Below are positions 18,149 through 27,311 of a stretch of 64,000 nt of DNA, piece after piece. The notes under the pieces were generated by a model. The model was not told where the DNA came from, searched no databases, and saw nothing but the letters and a program-made list of their open reading frames with translations. Location of the stretch: the NCBI GenBank assembly GCA_023439505.1, contig JAEXNR010000037.1:186001-250000 (forward strand), in the 5' to 3' direction. The DNA is from Bacillota bacterium. GTDB taxonomy: Bacteria; Bacillota; Clostridia; Lachnospirales; Lachnospiraceae. The translations under genes and the position numbers were made by a program. Within the stretch, counting starts at the first letter, position 1, and the number at the start of each line of letters is the position of its first letter.

Positions 18149-19009
18149 ATGGCAAGGAGTAAAGCATTAATCAGAAAAAAATCTCTTGGCATAACAGGTA
18201 ATATATTGAAATACATTGCTCTTATTATCGTTTTTGTCTTTTTGTTATTCCCAATTTATTGGATGATCGTAACATCATTGAAAGTAAACCCGGAGTCATA
18301 CAGAACCGTTCCGACGTTCTGGCCCGAAAAGTTTTCTATTGCAGGGTATTTAACATTATTTACGGATCACGTGTTCTTTGTATATTATAAAAATAATGTG
18401 ATAGTATCAGCATTATCCGCCATTATTATTTGTATCGTCTCTATTTTTGCAGGATATGCGTTATCCAGAATTAAAATCAAATGGAATAGAGTAGTCCTTG
18501 CAACACTTATTTTCACTCAAATGTTTCCTGTAATCAGCAGATTAATTTCATTATACACAATACTTAGTAAAATAGGCTTGAATGATACATTAATTGGATT
18601 GGTATTTGCAATATGTGCAACGCAGATCCCGTTTGCCGTATCACTAATGGCATCCTTCTTTGACTCAATTCCCAGAGATATTGAAGAGGCTGCCTATGTT
18701 GATGGCTGCGGCAGGTTAAGAACACTATTTGGTATTGTCGTTCCACTTGTGGTACCTGGTTTACTTGCAGTGGGAATATACAGCTTCCTGATGACCTGGG
18801 ACGACTATTTGCATGCAATTACATTGATTCGATCAGAATCCCTCTGGACTCTTTCACAGGGCTTAAAGCTGACGTACCTTGGAGAAGTAAGTGACTGGCA
18901 ATTGATTAATTCTGCATCTGCTCTTGGGATTTTACCTATGGTATTTATTTTCTTCTTCTTCCAGAAATATATGATTAAGGGACTGACAGCAGGAGCTGTA
19001 AAGGGTTGA
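18149..19009 (+). CDS. Sugar ABC transporter permease (MalG/UgpE type)
   Basis: 286 residues behind AGGAGG, 14 bases after the first permease. Six membrane helices; the EAA motif reads DIEEAAYVDGCGRLRTLF. The C-terminus is FFFQKYMIKGLTAGAVKG, typical of MalG-type subunits. It forms the translocation channel with the preceding permease and imports the ligand of the upstream lipoprotein. Confidence 0.94.
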   Translation: MARSKALIRKKSLGITGNILKYIALIIVFVFLLFPIYWMIVTSLKVNPESYRTVPTFWPEKFSIAGYLTLFTDHVFFVYYKNNVIVSALSAIIICIVSIFAGYALSRIKIKWNRVVLATLIFTQMFPVISRLISLYTILSKIGLNDTLIGLVFAICATQIPFAVSLMASFFDSIPRDIEEAAYVDGCGRLRTLFGIVVPLVVPGLLAVGIYSFLMTWDDYLHAITLIRSESLWTLSQGLKLTYLGEVSDWQLINSASALGILPMVFIFFFFQKYMIKGLTAGAVKG

Positions 19010-19058
19010 TAGATAACATAAATTCAAATTGATAACAAATGATTATAGGAGATTATTT

Positions 19059-19913
19059 ATGATAGTAAATTCAAAAGAAATGCTTATTCATGCAAGAAAA
19101 GAGGGGTATGCTGTACCGGCAGTTAATACGCAGGGAGGTAATTTCGACATTATCAGGGCAATTTGCCTTGCAGCAGAGCAAATGGACTCTCCGATTATAC
19201 TTGCTCATTATATATCGACAGGTGCATATGCAGGCGATGACTGGTTTAAAGAAGTGGCAGAACACTGGGCAGGAAAAGTGAAGGTTCCGGTAGCCATACA
19301 CTTAGATCACGGGGATAGTTTTGAGACATGTAAAAAATGTGTGGATCTGGGTTTTACATCCATCATGATTGATGGATCACCGTTGGACCTGGAAGAGAAT
19401 GCGAGACTTACAAATCAGGTCATTGATCTGTGCGGGAAGAAAGGTATTCCGGTAGAAGCCGAAATCGGCGCATTGATCAGACTTGATGATACCGGTACAG
19501 CGGTCACCTCACCAAATATTGTTGATCCGGAAGAGGTGTACAAGTTCCTTCAATTATGCCAGCCGGACAGCCTGGCAATTGGAATCGGTAATGCACACGG
19601 GTTCTATAACACAGCACCTGATATTCGTCTTGATGTTCTGGAAAAGGTAAGAGTGTTTAGTGATATTCCGTTGGTTTTACACGGCTGTACAGGGATGAAT
19701 GAGGATATTATCAAAAAAGCAATCCTGCTTGGTGTAGCAAAAATTAATTTTGGCACACAGATCCGATATCAGTATGTGGAGCATCTACAGAGTACAATTA
19801 CAGAAATGGATCATAAAGGTCATAGCTTTATGATCATGAATCGTGCCTCGGATATGTTGATTGAGGATGTAAAGAAAATTATTGAATTATCAGGTTCTTT
19901 TGGCAAGGCATAG
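19059..19913 (+). CDS. Class II (zinc) fructose/tagatose-bisphosphate-type aldolase
   Basis: 284 residues from ATG 19059 (AGGAG eight bases upstream). The active-site aspartate and first zinc histidine lie in AIHLDHGDS, a further ligand in VEAEIGAL, and histidines in IGNAHGFY and LVLHGCTGMN. The enzyme cleaves a ketose phosphate (or related ketose) to DHAP and an aldehyde. Position in a sugar import operon beside an isomerase suggests a ketose made by the next gene's product, but no kinase is encoded here, so the exact substrate is open. Confidence 0.9.
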   Translation: MIVNSKEMLIHARKEGYAVPAVNTQGGNFDIIRAICLAAEQMDSPIILAHYISTGAYAGDDWFKEVAEHWAGKVKVPVAIHLDHGDSFETCKKCVDLGFTSIMIDGSPLDLEENARLTNQVIDLCGKKGIPVEAEIGALIRLDDTGTAVTSPNIVDPEEVYKFLQLCQPDSLAIGIGNAHGFYNTAPDIRLDVLEKVRVFSDIPLVLHGCTGMNEDIIKKAILLGVAKINFGTQIRYQYVEHLQSTITEMDHKGHSFMIMNRASDMLIEDVKKIIELSGSFGKA

Positions 19914-19953
19914 ATTTAGAAAGCGCGATAACCCGCAAAGTGAGCCATGAAAT

Positions 19954-19968
19954 AGCGCAGAAATGAGG
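19954..19968 (+). promoter_or_regulatory. Third copy of the 15-base box AGCGCAGAAATGAGG
   Basis: The same 15 bases occur at 45652-45666 (before tpiA) and 46610-46624 (before gpmI). Here the GAGG serves as ribosome binding site of the FucI-like gene. A GCGC upstream (19923-19926) could pair with the box, but the rest of the tpiA/gpmI leader structure is not clearly present. Confidence 0.5.
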
Positions 19969-19977
19969 TAAAAGATT

Positions 19978-21318
19978 ATGAAAAGAAAATTAAATATAGG
20001 TATGATGACGGTTTGTTCCGGAAGGTGGCCCAGAGAATTACCGGATAAGAGACAGGAAGAATATAAGGAATGGGCAAAGCAGCAGGATAAATATCAGTGG
20101 ACTTTTTCGGATGAAGTTGTAGGAAACCAGACCTCCCTGGAAGCATGTACAGAAAAGTTTGGGGATCAAAAAGTGGATTTTGTTATTATGGTCTATGGTG
20201 CTTTTGCAGGTGATGATTATTCCTCTTATATCGCAGATCACCTGAATGTTCCGATTTTGCTCTGGACGCCATATGAGCCTCCGTTTACCGGTACCCGTTT
20301 ATGGGCCAATGCTTTGGTGGCAGCTACAATGAACAGTGCATCACTCAAACGTCTGGGGCATCGGTCCTACTTTAGTTATGGCGGCAAGGAAGATGAGAGA
20401 TCGGAAAATGAAGTTCTTAATCTTCTGGATTCTTATGCAGTGATAAAAAACTTAAAAAATATAACCTTAGGGTTGCTGGGCTACCGTCCGACCGCATTTT
20501 ACAGCAGTGCGTTTGATGAAGGATTAATCAGAAGGACCTTTGGAATTCGTATGGAAGAAACAGATCTTAAAGTTCTTTTTGACACCATGGCTATTCAGCA
20601 GTCAGAGAAAATTGAAGCAGATATGAATTCTATGAGTTCAAAATATGATACCTCTAAATTACCGGAAGGACATCTGGAAAATCATTCAAGATTGTTTTAT
20701 GCAATGCAGGAGGTAATTAAAAATTCCGGCTATGACTACTCTGTCATCAAATGCTGGCCGGAAATGGGTAACCTTCATACAACCCCATGTGCTGTTCTTG
20801 GAAGACTTGGTGACATGGGTATTAATGTTGGGTGTGAAGGTGATGTAGATGCTGCATTAGCTATGATTATCCAAAATCAGCTGACGGATCTGGCAGGCTT
20901 TATCACTGACCTGATTAACATTGACGAAAAGGAGAATACCTTAACGTTCTGGCACTGTGGAAATGCAGGCGAGAAAATGATGGATCCTGAATGTAGGGCG
21001 CAGTTGTGCAATCATCCACTGGCGGGGCAGGGGGCAGCATTCTGGTGCACCCTAAAGCCCGGGGATATTACAGGCGCAAGAATCTGTAATATCAATGGTA
21101 AATATAAGATGTTCGTATTTGAGGGAAAAGCGGTGCCTACGAAAATGTATACCAACGGCAGTATGGTAAATGTTCAGATCGAAATGCCGGTTCGGGATGC
21201 GATTTATAAAATCGTGGAAGAAGAGATTCCACATCATTATTCCCTGTGTTACGGGAAATTAAAAGAAAAGATGATTTCCATTGCCAATATACTTGATCTG
21301 GAGGTAGTGGAATTATAG
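19978..21318 (+). CDS. L-fucose/L-arabinose isomerase-family protein
   Basis: 446 residues. The sequence follows the FucI/AraA fold: an N-terminal segment with VDFVIMVYGAFAGDD, a middle domain, and the metal-site region CWPEMGN plus NVGCEGDVDAALAMI that supplies the Glu and Asp ligands; FWHCGNAG carries a likely ligand histidine. Such enzymes interconvert aldoses and ketoses with Mn. It lies last in the sugar operon, after the aldolase, so it probably supplies the aldolase's ketose. The actual sugar is unknown. The leader contains a 15-base box shared with two glycolytic genes. Confidence 0.86.
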   Translation: MKRKLNIGMMTVCSGRWPRELPDKRQEEYKEWAKQQDKYQWTFSDEVVGNQTSLEACTEKFGDQKVDFVIMVYGAFAGDDYSSYIADHLNVPILLWTPYEPPFTGTRLWANALVAATMNSASLKRLGHRSYFSYGGKEDERSENEVLNLLDSYAVIKNLKNITLGLLGYRPTAFYSSAFDEGLIRRTFGIRMEETDLKVLFDTMAIQQSEKIEADMNSMSSKYDTSKLPEGHLENHSRLFYAMQEVIKNSGYDYSVIKCWPEMGNLHTTPCAVLGRLGDMGINVGCEGDVDAALAMIIQNQLTDLAGFITDLINIDEKENTLTFWHCGNAGEKMMDPECRAQLCNHPLAGQGAAFWCTLKPGDITGARICNINGKYKMFVFEGKAVPTKMYTNGSMVNVQIEMPVRDAIYKIVEEEIPHHYSLCYGKLKEKMISIANILDLEVVEL

Positions 21319-21359
21319 TAAAACATATCCTTGTTTTGTGTGGAATATTATAATTACTC

Positions 21360-21407
21360 AATCCCACTGCCAGTCGTATTGAATTACGATTGTCAGTGGG
21401 ATTCTTT
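21360..21407 (+). terminator. Terminator of the sugar operon
   Basis: AATCCCACTGCCAGTCGTA (21360-21378) pairs with TACGATTGTCAGTGGGATT (about 21384-21402; one mismatch, one G-U), followed by CTTTC. Confidence 0.8.
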
Positions 21408-21562
21408 CATTACAGAAAATAGGGTTTGCATAAACCCGGTAAACAAACCGCTTAACAGGATAAAAATGGTGAATAAATTTTAGGATTTATATGGTATAAT
21501 GGTGGGGACAGACTTGTATACCTGCAATAAAGAAGAATTCTACATAGAACGGAGTTATTAAA

Positions 21563-23002
21563 ATGTCAAAAAGACAAGGACAAGCAATCATATTATTTTC
21601 CTTTCTCTGTATGCTGATGATATTTGCTTTTCGTATCAAAGAGGCAGAGGCACAGGAGGTCGACCCGAATAGCGCAGCAGTAGAAACATCATCAGAGGGA
21701 GGGGATGGCACCTCGGCCGCCACACCAAATCATCAGGAAGAAGCAACAGGCCAGCCCCGGACAATACCGGATCAAACGCAGCGGGAGGCAGATAAACTAC
21801 CCATAGAATATACCGGAACAATCAAGGTGGCTAAAAAGCTCTCCATAAAGCAGGGGGATCGTTATGCCTTAAAAGCCACCCTATCAGGTCAAAACTTATC
21901 AGGGAAAAAGATAAAGTATCAGAGCAGTAATAAAAAGATTGTAACTGTATCTGCCGCAGGTGAAATAAAGGCGCTCCATTGGGGCGAAGCAAGCGTTACA
22001 CTGACACTGGGAAAAGCAGAGGCAGTATGTAAGATCACAGTGACCGAGGATATTACAATTACGATCAGTGCTGCAGGCGATTGTACGCTATCCAGTGATA
22101 TCAATCAGTATGCAGATAGAAATTTCTTCTCGGTATATAACAAGCAGAAGAAAGATGGTTATTTTCTTCAGAATGTAAAGCCGATTTTTGAGAAAGATGA
22201 TATGACGATTGTAAACTTTGAGGGAACCTTAAGCAGCAGAGGGAGCCGGGTGGATAAGAAATGGGCGTTCAGAGGAAAACCCTCCTATATTAATATTCTT
22301 ACCAAGGGCTCTGTTGAAGCCGTTGCCTTTGCCAATAATCACGTCAGGGATTATGGGGAAATCAGTTATACAGATACCATAGATACCTTTAAAAAAGCCG
22401 ATATTGTTTACTCTTCCTATCGTAAAATCGGAATTTATGAAACCAAGGGGAAGAAGATAGGGATGATTTCAATTCAGGAGGTGGGAGTCGCAAAGGATGT
22501 CTACGAGAAAATCCTTACCGATGCATTGAAGGAAATCAAGAGTAAAAAGGTGGATTTGATTATTGTGAGTTTCCACTGGGGAATAGAAAGAACCAGTATC
22601 CCAACAAAAGCACAGGTGGATTTGAGCCGTATGGCCATCGATGGAGGAGCAAACCTGGTATTGGGACATCATCCCCATGTCCTTCAGCCGATTGAAAAAT
22701 ATAAGAATGCATATATCGTATACAGCCTGGGCAACTTCTGTTTTGGAGGGAATACAAATCCGCCGGATAAGGATACGATGATTTATCAGCAGACATTTTC
22801 CTTTCACAATGATAAATTTGTGCCGGGTGATGACGTTCGTATTATTCCGTGCTCCGTATCCTCTGTGAGCAGTAAAAATGATTATCAGCCGACGCCAAGC
22901 AAAGGGAGTGAAAAGCAGCGAATCATTAAGAAAATCAATGGATATTCTAAAAAGTATGGCATTGTCTTTGATGGAAATGGAAAAATAACCACGAAAAAGT
23001 AG
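21563..23002 (+). CDS. CapA-like metallophosphatase-fold protein with Ig-like domain
   Basis: 479 residues. An N-terminal hydrophobic segment (residues 8-24) ends in EAEAQ, suggesting export. A low-complexity Thr/Glu linker precedes a Big_2-type Ig domain (KLSIKQGDRYALKATLSG to VTVSAAGEIKALHWGEAS). The rest is the CapA domain named after poly-gamma-glutamate synthesis: ISAAGDCTLSSD, VNFEGTLSS, AFANNHVRDYG, VSFHWGIE and VLGHHPHVLQP hold the calcineurin-like metal-site residues. CapA relatives without capB/capC neighbours, as here, have uncertain function, probably at the cell envelope. Confidence 0.9.
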   Translation: MSKRQGQAIILFSFLCMLMIFAFRIKEAEAQEVDPNSAAVETSSEGGDGTSAATPNHQEEATGQPRTIPDQTQREADKLPIEYTGTIKVAKKLSIKQGDRYALKATLSGQNLSGKKIKYQSSNKKIVTVSAAGEIKALHWGEASVTLTLGKAEAVCKITVTEDITITISAAGDCTLSSDINQYADRNFFSVYNKQKKDGYFLQNVKPIFEKDDMTIVNFEGTLSSRGSRVDKKWAFRGKPSYINILTKGSVEAVAFANNHVRDYGEISYTDTIDTFKKADIVYSSYRKIGIYETKGKKIGMISIQEVGVAKDVYEKILTDALKEIKSKKVDLIIVSFHWGIERTSIPTKAQVDLSRMAIDGGANLVLGHHPHVLQPIEKYKNAYIVYSLGNFCFGGNTNPPDKDTMIYQQTFSFHNDKFVPGDDVRIIPCSVSSVSSKNDYQPTPSKGSEKQRIIKKINGYSKKYGIVFDGNGKITTKK

Positions 23003-23079
23003 GGAACGGCAAACGCAGATATATTAAATTGAACTAATACCGGTAAATGAGACAGGAATTGCAGTAACGAGAGGATCTG

Positions 23080-23124
23080 ATCCTTCTACTTATCATTTTT
23101 ATACGATAAGCAGAAGGATTTTTT
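23080..23124 (+). terminator. Terminator after the CapA-like gene
   Basis: ATCCTTCT-A-CTTATC pairs with GATAAG-C-AGAAGGAT around a loop of about ten bases, followed by TTTTTT. Confidence 0.9.
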
Positions 23125-23173
23125 GCAACTTTCCGGTAGTCTGAGACGTTATATAGGTAAAGGGGGAGCTATC

Positions 23174-23662
23174 ATGGACGATTATGATAAGGGTGAGCAT
23201 TCATTTGAAGATTTGGTTGATATGTTTTCAGATATGGTTACAAGATTATGTTATGTCAACCTGAAGAATTACCACGACGTAGAAGACTGTTATCAAAATG
23301 TTTTCTTAAAGCTTTGGAAGAATCCGATTAGAGAAAAAAGTCTTCTAGAAGTAAAAAAATGGCTCATTGTAGTAACGATGAATGATTGCAAGGATTTAAA
23401 GCGAAAAATATTTCACAGAAAATGTGAGGATATCGATTCCTTAATTATAAAAACAGAGGATCATACAGAGTACCCCATGCTTCAACTGGTAAAGTCCCTG
23501 CCCCTAAACTATGCTACGGTATTGTATCTTTATTATTTTGAAGGTTATAAGATAAAAGAGATCTCCATCATTCTAAAAAAGAATGAAAACACCATAAAAT
23601 CATGGATGAAGCGCGGGAAAGAAATTCTGAAAGGAGAGATAATCAATGAATCAATGGAATGA
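23174..23662 (+). CDS. ECF-type RNA polymerase sigma factor
   Basis: 162 residues from ATG 23174 (AAAGGGGG upstream). Region 2 reads DVEDCYQNVFLKLWKNP; region 4 reads LPLNYATVLYLYYFEGYKIKEIS followed by the helix-turn-helix NENTIKSWMKRGKEILK. It overlaps by 17 bases the gene for a single-pass membrane protein, the usual place of its anti-sigma factor. GCAACTTT (23125) and CGTTAT (23147), 17 bases apart, resemble an ECF promoter and may mean autoregulation, at low confidence. Confidence 0.92.
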   Translation: MDDYDKGEHSFEDLVDMFSDMVTRLCYVNLKNYHDVEDCYQNVFLKLWKNPIREKSLLEVKKWLIVVTMNDCKDLKRKIFHRKCEDIDSLIIKTEDHTEYPMLQLVKSLPLNYATVLYLYYFEGYKIKEISIILKKNENTIKSWMKRGKEILKGEIINESME

Positions 23663-24716
23663 GTTTGAACAGATAAGAACACCGGCAGACTGGAAGAAGA
23701 AATTGTTGGAGCGTACGGTATATGCCGGTGACGCAGTACATGGAAATCATAAATTGAGATACTCCAGAATAGCAGTCATAGTTTGCTCCATATGCATTAC
23801 CGTCATTATCGGTGCTACCTCAGCGCTGGCTTATACCTTAGCCGGAGGAGATTTCTTTCGATGCTACTTTGCAGAGAAGGCGGGTTCGGGTAAAGGGCAA
23901 AATTATATGGATGTGGATCAGCTGGCATCCATTGCCTCATCTTCCATTGGAACAGTGGTAGATACCAATGAACTGCGTATTGATATCATGGATGTACTCA
24001 AAAGCGGGAATATGATGACAATGGGAATTAAGGTTACGGCAAAACAACTGGATAGTGTTCTGTATAAAACAGATTTTCCTACGCTTCAAAATTACAGATT
24101 TAATGATGTAATTGGTGGGGATATGTTTGAACATATGTATTGCGCAAGTGTCCAGTACATCTATAGTGACTCGCAACCCTCCCTTGCAGACAACCAGCTG
24201 ATCATACTTTGTATTCTCAAATCCTATGATGATATTCTTTCAGGCAGTTATTCTGTTCAGTTTAGCAAATTTGGGTATTTTACGATGAATACACCCCAGT
24301 TCTATTCTTTGTATGATCAGACGTGGGAATTTCAAATCAACATGGATAACATCTCAGACCACAGCAAAAATAGATATTTTCATCAGAAAGTTCAGGAAGG
24401 GGAATATCAATTTTATCTTGAGAATATTCAGATTACTCCGCTAACCTGTATGATTAATTATAAGTATGAAGAGTCTGAATCGAAAGGACAATTTGAAGCA
24501 TTCAGTAAAGGGGTGGAAGATACTCAAATATTATTGAAGGACGGAACCGTTCTGTCAAAGGATGATTTTAGTCTGAGCTGGGGGTCGGGAAGTGATGGAG
24601 AGGGGAATTATGCTCCGATTTATATCGTCGATATTACGTTTGAAGTTCCTGTTAATATTGAGGAGATTCAGTCGGTTGAGACATTCCGTACCGCATTTGA
24701 GATGAAAAAGGATTAA
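23646..24716 (+). CDS. Membrane anti-sigma-like protein (DUF4179-type)
   Basis: 356 residues. A short cytoplasmic N-terminus (about 40 residues), one membrane helix (IAVIVCSICITVIIGATSAL) and a large external domain. The C-terminal part (ILLKDGTVL, DITFEVPVNIEEIQSVE) matches the pattern of DUF4179/DUF5643 proteins encoded after ECF sigma genes in Clostridia. It probably holds the preceding sigma factor until an external cue. GGAGAG lies upstream inside the sigma gene. Two further proteins of this general type lie at 59906-61225 and at the right edge. Confidence 0.78.
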   Translation: MNQWNEFEQIRTPADWKKKLLERTVYAGDAVHGNHKLRYSRIAVIVCSICITVIIGATSALAYTLAGGDFFRCYFAEKAGSGKGQNYMDVDQLASIASSSIGTVVDTNELRIDIMDVLKSGNMMTMGIKVTAKQLDSVLYKTDFPTLQNYRFNDVIGGDMFEHMYCASVQYIYSDSQPSLADNQLIILCILKSYDDILSGSYSVQFSKFGYFTMNTPQFYSLYDQTWEFQINMDNISDHSKNRYFHQKVQEGEYQFYLENIQITPLTCMINYKYEESESKGQFEAFSKGVEDTQILLKDGTVLSKDDFSLSWGSGSDGEGNYAPIYIVDITFEVPVNIEEIQSVETFRTAFEMKKD

Positions 24717-24932
24717 AGTATGATTCGGAATCATTTTACTTTTATTATATGGAGAGCAGTTGCAGCGATTACTGAATCTAATTATAATTTTTATCAGGTA
24801 AATATTGTAATTCCAGATCAAAAGGAGTAAAATAACTATACTTCATGATATCCCTGTTAACGACCGGCTTGAGCGAATTAGATCACTGTAAAGGGATGGA
24901 TAGATCATAAAGAGAGCAAAGGAGAAATTAAA

Positions 24933-25832
24933 ATGGAATCGGTACAAATATTTAAAGTTTTTGTTTCTTCTCCCGGTGATTTAAAAGAGGAAAGAAGCCA
25001 AATTATGAATTATATTAATTCCCTGAGACTGGGAGATTTCATCTTTAATGCGGTACTGTGGGAAAAAGATCTGCCGGTTACGATTTATGAGGATACCAAA
25101 GGGGCACAGGGCCTGATTGAAGACTTATTACTAAGAAATTGTGATATTTTGTTGGGGTTATTTCGACTGAAGTTTGGGACAAAAACCCATGACAATGAAT
25201 CCGGGACGAAATCTGAGATTGAGGCAGGGTTTCATCAGAAGATGCCCGTCATTCTTTATTTTTGGGAAACAAATAAGAAAATTGATGAACTGTCAGACAG
25301 TGAATTAGATTCATTCCTGAAGATTAAGAAATTTCAAAAGGCCTATGAAGACAAAGGTGTTTACAGTAGAATACATAATATGGAAGAATTTAAAGAATAT
25401 ATTACAAGAGATCTGGAATATAACGCGAGAAAAATAATCAAACAGCGTGAAGAAAAGGGAAGGGATACACAGCCTTCCCCTGATACGAAGCAATACAACT
25501 CTGAGATCTTGATTTCTGAGGAAGGATTGTACATCTATCGAACGGGGAACCTGATTAACTTTGAGCAGGATGAAAGGCTTTTGTACCGGTATGAAGACGG
25601 GAAATATGTCCTGAATCAGTTCGAGAAGGGGACGATATATAAACACTTCGTATTATGTAATAAATCGGAAGCTGATCGGATCAAATCAATCCTCCATGAA
25701 ACTGGTCTTTATAATGTCACCGGGAGCGGCAGCGCAGGTGAGGGGGCAGGAAAGTGGAAGGTATGGTTTATTGTGAAGGCGGAACCGGTAAAAGAGGATG
25801 GCTGTAATGTTAATAATTATGAAGTGAAATAG
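24933..25832 (+). CDS. DUF4062-domain protein
   Basis: 299 residues behind GGAG. The N-terminal about 90 residues fit DUF4062: KVFVSSPGDLKEERSQI, the motif of a predicted nucleotide-binding or TIR/SLOG-like Rossmann fold, then LWEKDLPVT and CDILLGLFRLKFGT with SGTKSEIEAG. The rest is hydrophilic, with a short C-terminal domain (residues about 190-290) not recognised. DUF4062 domains often head STAND/NLR-like NTPases; here no NTPase domain follows, and no defence genes are adjacent. Function unknown. Confidence 0.75.
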   Translation: MESVQIFKVFVSSPGDLKEERSQIMNYINSLRLGDFIFNAVLWEKDLPVTIYEDTKGAQGLIEDLLLRNCDILLGLFRLKFGTKTHDNESGTKSEIEAGFHQKMPVILYFWETNKKIDELSDSELDSFLKIKKFQKAYEDKGVYSRIHNMEEFKEYITRDLEYNARKIIKQREEKGRDTQPSPDTKQYNSEILISEEGLYIYRTGNLINFEQDERLLYRYEDGKYVLNQFEKGTIYKHFVLCNKSEADRIKSILHETGLYNVTGSGSAGEGAGKWKVWFIVKAEPVKEDGCNVNNYEVK

Positions 25833-25912
25833 TCGCGGCAGAAACGAATGCTTTTGCAGCTTTATAGCAGCTGAAGCCCAGATGAATTACGATATCAGGA
25901 AGGAGGCAGTAT

Positions 25913-26413
25913 ATGCGCAAGATATTATGCAGTGCTTTGCTTGTGCTGCTCGTTATACTTACCGGATGTAAGAATAACTCCCTGAACCGACAGAATCTAA
26001 AGGATTTGGGCATTGATATCTCAGACGGAACGATAAAACAATCTATAGATACCCATGGTGGCATGGGGGATGGCAGTACGTATATTGAAATCGAATTCAG
26101 TGATGAGAAGGCAAAAGACATGGAACAGGGGATGAAGGAAAATGAGAAATGGAAGCTGCTTCCGCTCACGGATAATTTACAGACAGCAGTATATGGTAAC
26201 AAGTCCAGGGAATCCCTTATCACATGTTTTGACGAGGAAATACCTGCTATTCCTGACATCGGAAAAGGGTATTATTATTTTTACGACCGTCATTATGAAA
26301 GTAAAGACCATTTTGACGATACGAACCTGTTTGGGCGATATTCCTTTAACTTTGATGTGATTATTTATGATCTTGGGAAACACAAGCTATATCTTTATCA
26401 ATTGGACACCTAG
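25913..26413 (+). CDS. Small predicted lipoprotein
   Basis: 166 residues behind GGAGG. The signal MRKILCSALLVLLVILTGC is a clear lipobox (LTGC), so the protein is exported and lipid-anchored. The mature part is hydrophilic (FSDEKAKDMEQGMKENEKW; an aromatic stretch YYYFYDRHY) and not recognised. It ends 22 bases before the second methionine aminopeptidase gene. Confidence 0.68.
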   Translation: MRKILCSALLVLLVILTGCKNNSLNRQNLKDLGIDISDGTIKQSIDTHGGMGDGSTYIEIEFSDEKAKDMEQGMKENEKWKLLPLTDNLQTAVYGNKSRESLITCFDEEIPAIPDIGKGYYYFYDRHYESKDHFDDTNLFGRYSFNFDVIIYDLGKHKLYLYQLDT

Positions 26414-26435
26414 TACAGAAAAGGAAACGGTTCAT

Positions 26436-27311
26436 ATGTATCATAAGCCTGACAGAAACGATTTGTGCTGGTGTAACAGTGGGAAAACGTACAAATCATG
26501 TCACTACGAGATAGAGAAAAGAATGAAAATATATGAGAGAAAAGGGCATATCGTTCCTGGAAGAGCACTGATTAAAACCAATGAGCAAATAGAGGGGATA
26601 AGAGAAAGCGGGAAAATAAATACAGCAATCTTAGATTATGTTTCGGAAAGAATACAAAGCGGCAGGAGCACGCAAGAAATCAATCAAATGGTATATGACC
26701 GAACCCTTTCCTATGGCGCAATTCCTGCACCCTTAGGATATAGAGGGTTTCCCAAAAGTGTATGTACCTCCATCAATCAGGAAGTATGTCATGGAATACC
26801 TTCGGAGTATATTATTATGCAGGAAGGGGATATTCTCAATGTTGATGTCTCGACGATATATCAAGGATTTTATTCTGATGCCTCCAGGATGTATCTGTTG
26901 GGAGAGGTAAGCCCTGAAAGAAAACGTCTGGTTGAGACGGCAAAAGAGGCCGTTGAGGTTGGCTTAAGTCAGGTGGAGCCCTGGAATTTTCTTGGTGATA
27001 TGGGGCAGGCAATCAATGACTTTGCCATATCCCAAGGATACAGTGTTGTGAGAGAAGTCGGAGGACACGGGGTAGGACTCCTGATTCATGAAGAACCTTT
27101 CGTAAGTTATGTAACGAGAAGAGGAACAGAGATGCTCATGGTTCCCGGAATGGTATTTACCATAGAGCCGATGATTAATATGGGAAGTAATGAGATCCGA
27201 CTGGATGCAGACAATGGATGGACCATATATACAAAGGATGGGAAGGACTCGGCACAATGGGAAGTAACCGTCCTGATTACGGATAACGGACACGAAATTT
27301 TAGCCTATTAA
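26436..27311 (+). CDS. map: Type I methionine aminopeptidase with N-terminal SEC-C zinc motif (copy 2)
   Basis: 291 residues from ATG 26436 behind AAGGA, exactly the length of copy 1 at 13367 and identical to it at well over half the positions by eye. The SEC-C motif is CWCNSGKTYKSCH; metal and active-site residues are kept in VCHGIPSE, LNVDVS, FYSDASR, GGHGVGLLIHE, FTIEPMIN and QWEVTVLIT. It follows a lipoprotein gene by 22 bases. Its last codons form one arm of a 20-base inverted repeat that ends at the stop of the convergent LysM gene. Confidence 0.93.
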   Translation: MYHKPDRNDLCWCNSGKTYKSCHYEIEKRMKIYERKGHIVPGRALIKTNEQIEGIRESGKINTAILDYVSERIQSGRSTQEINQMVYDRTLSYGAIPAPLGYRGFPKSVCTSINQEVCHGIPSEYIIMQEGDILNVDVSTIYQGFYSDASRMYLLGEVSPERKRLVETAKEAVEVGLSQVEPWNFLGDMGQAINDFAISQGYSVVREVGGHGVGLLIHEEPFVSYVTRRGTEMLMVPGMVFTIEPMINMGSNEIRLDADNGWTIYTKDGKDSAQWEVTVLITDNGHEILAY

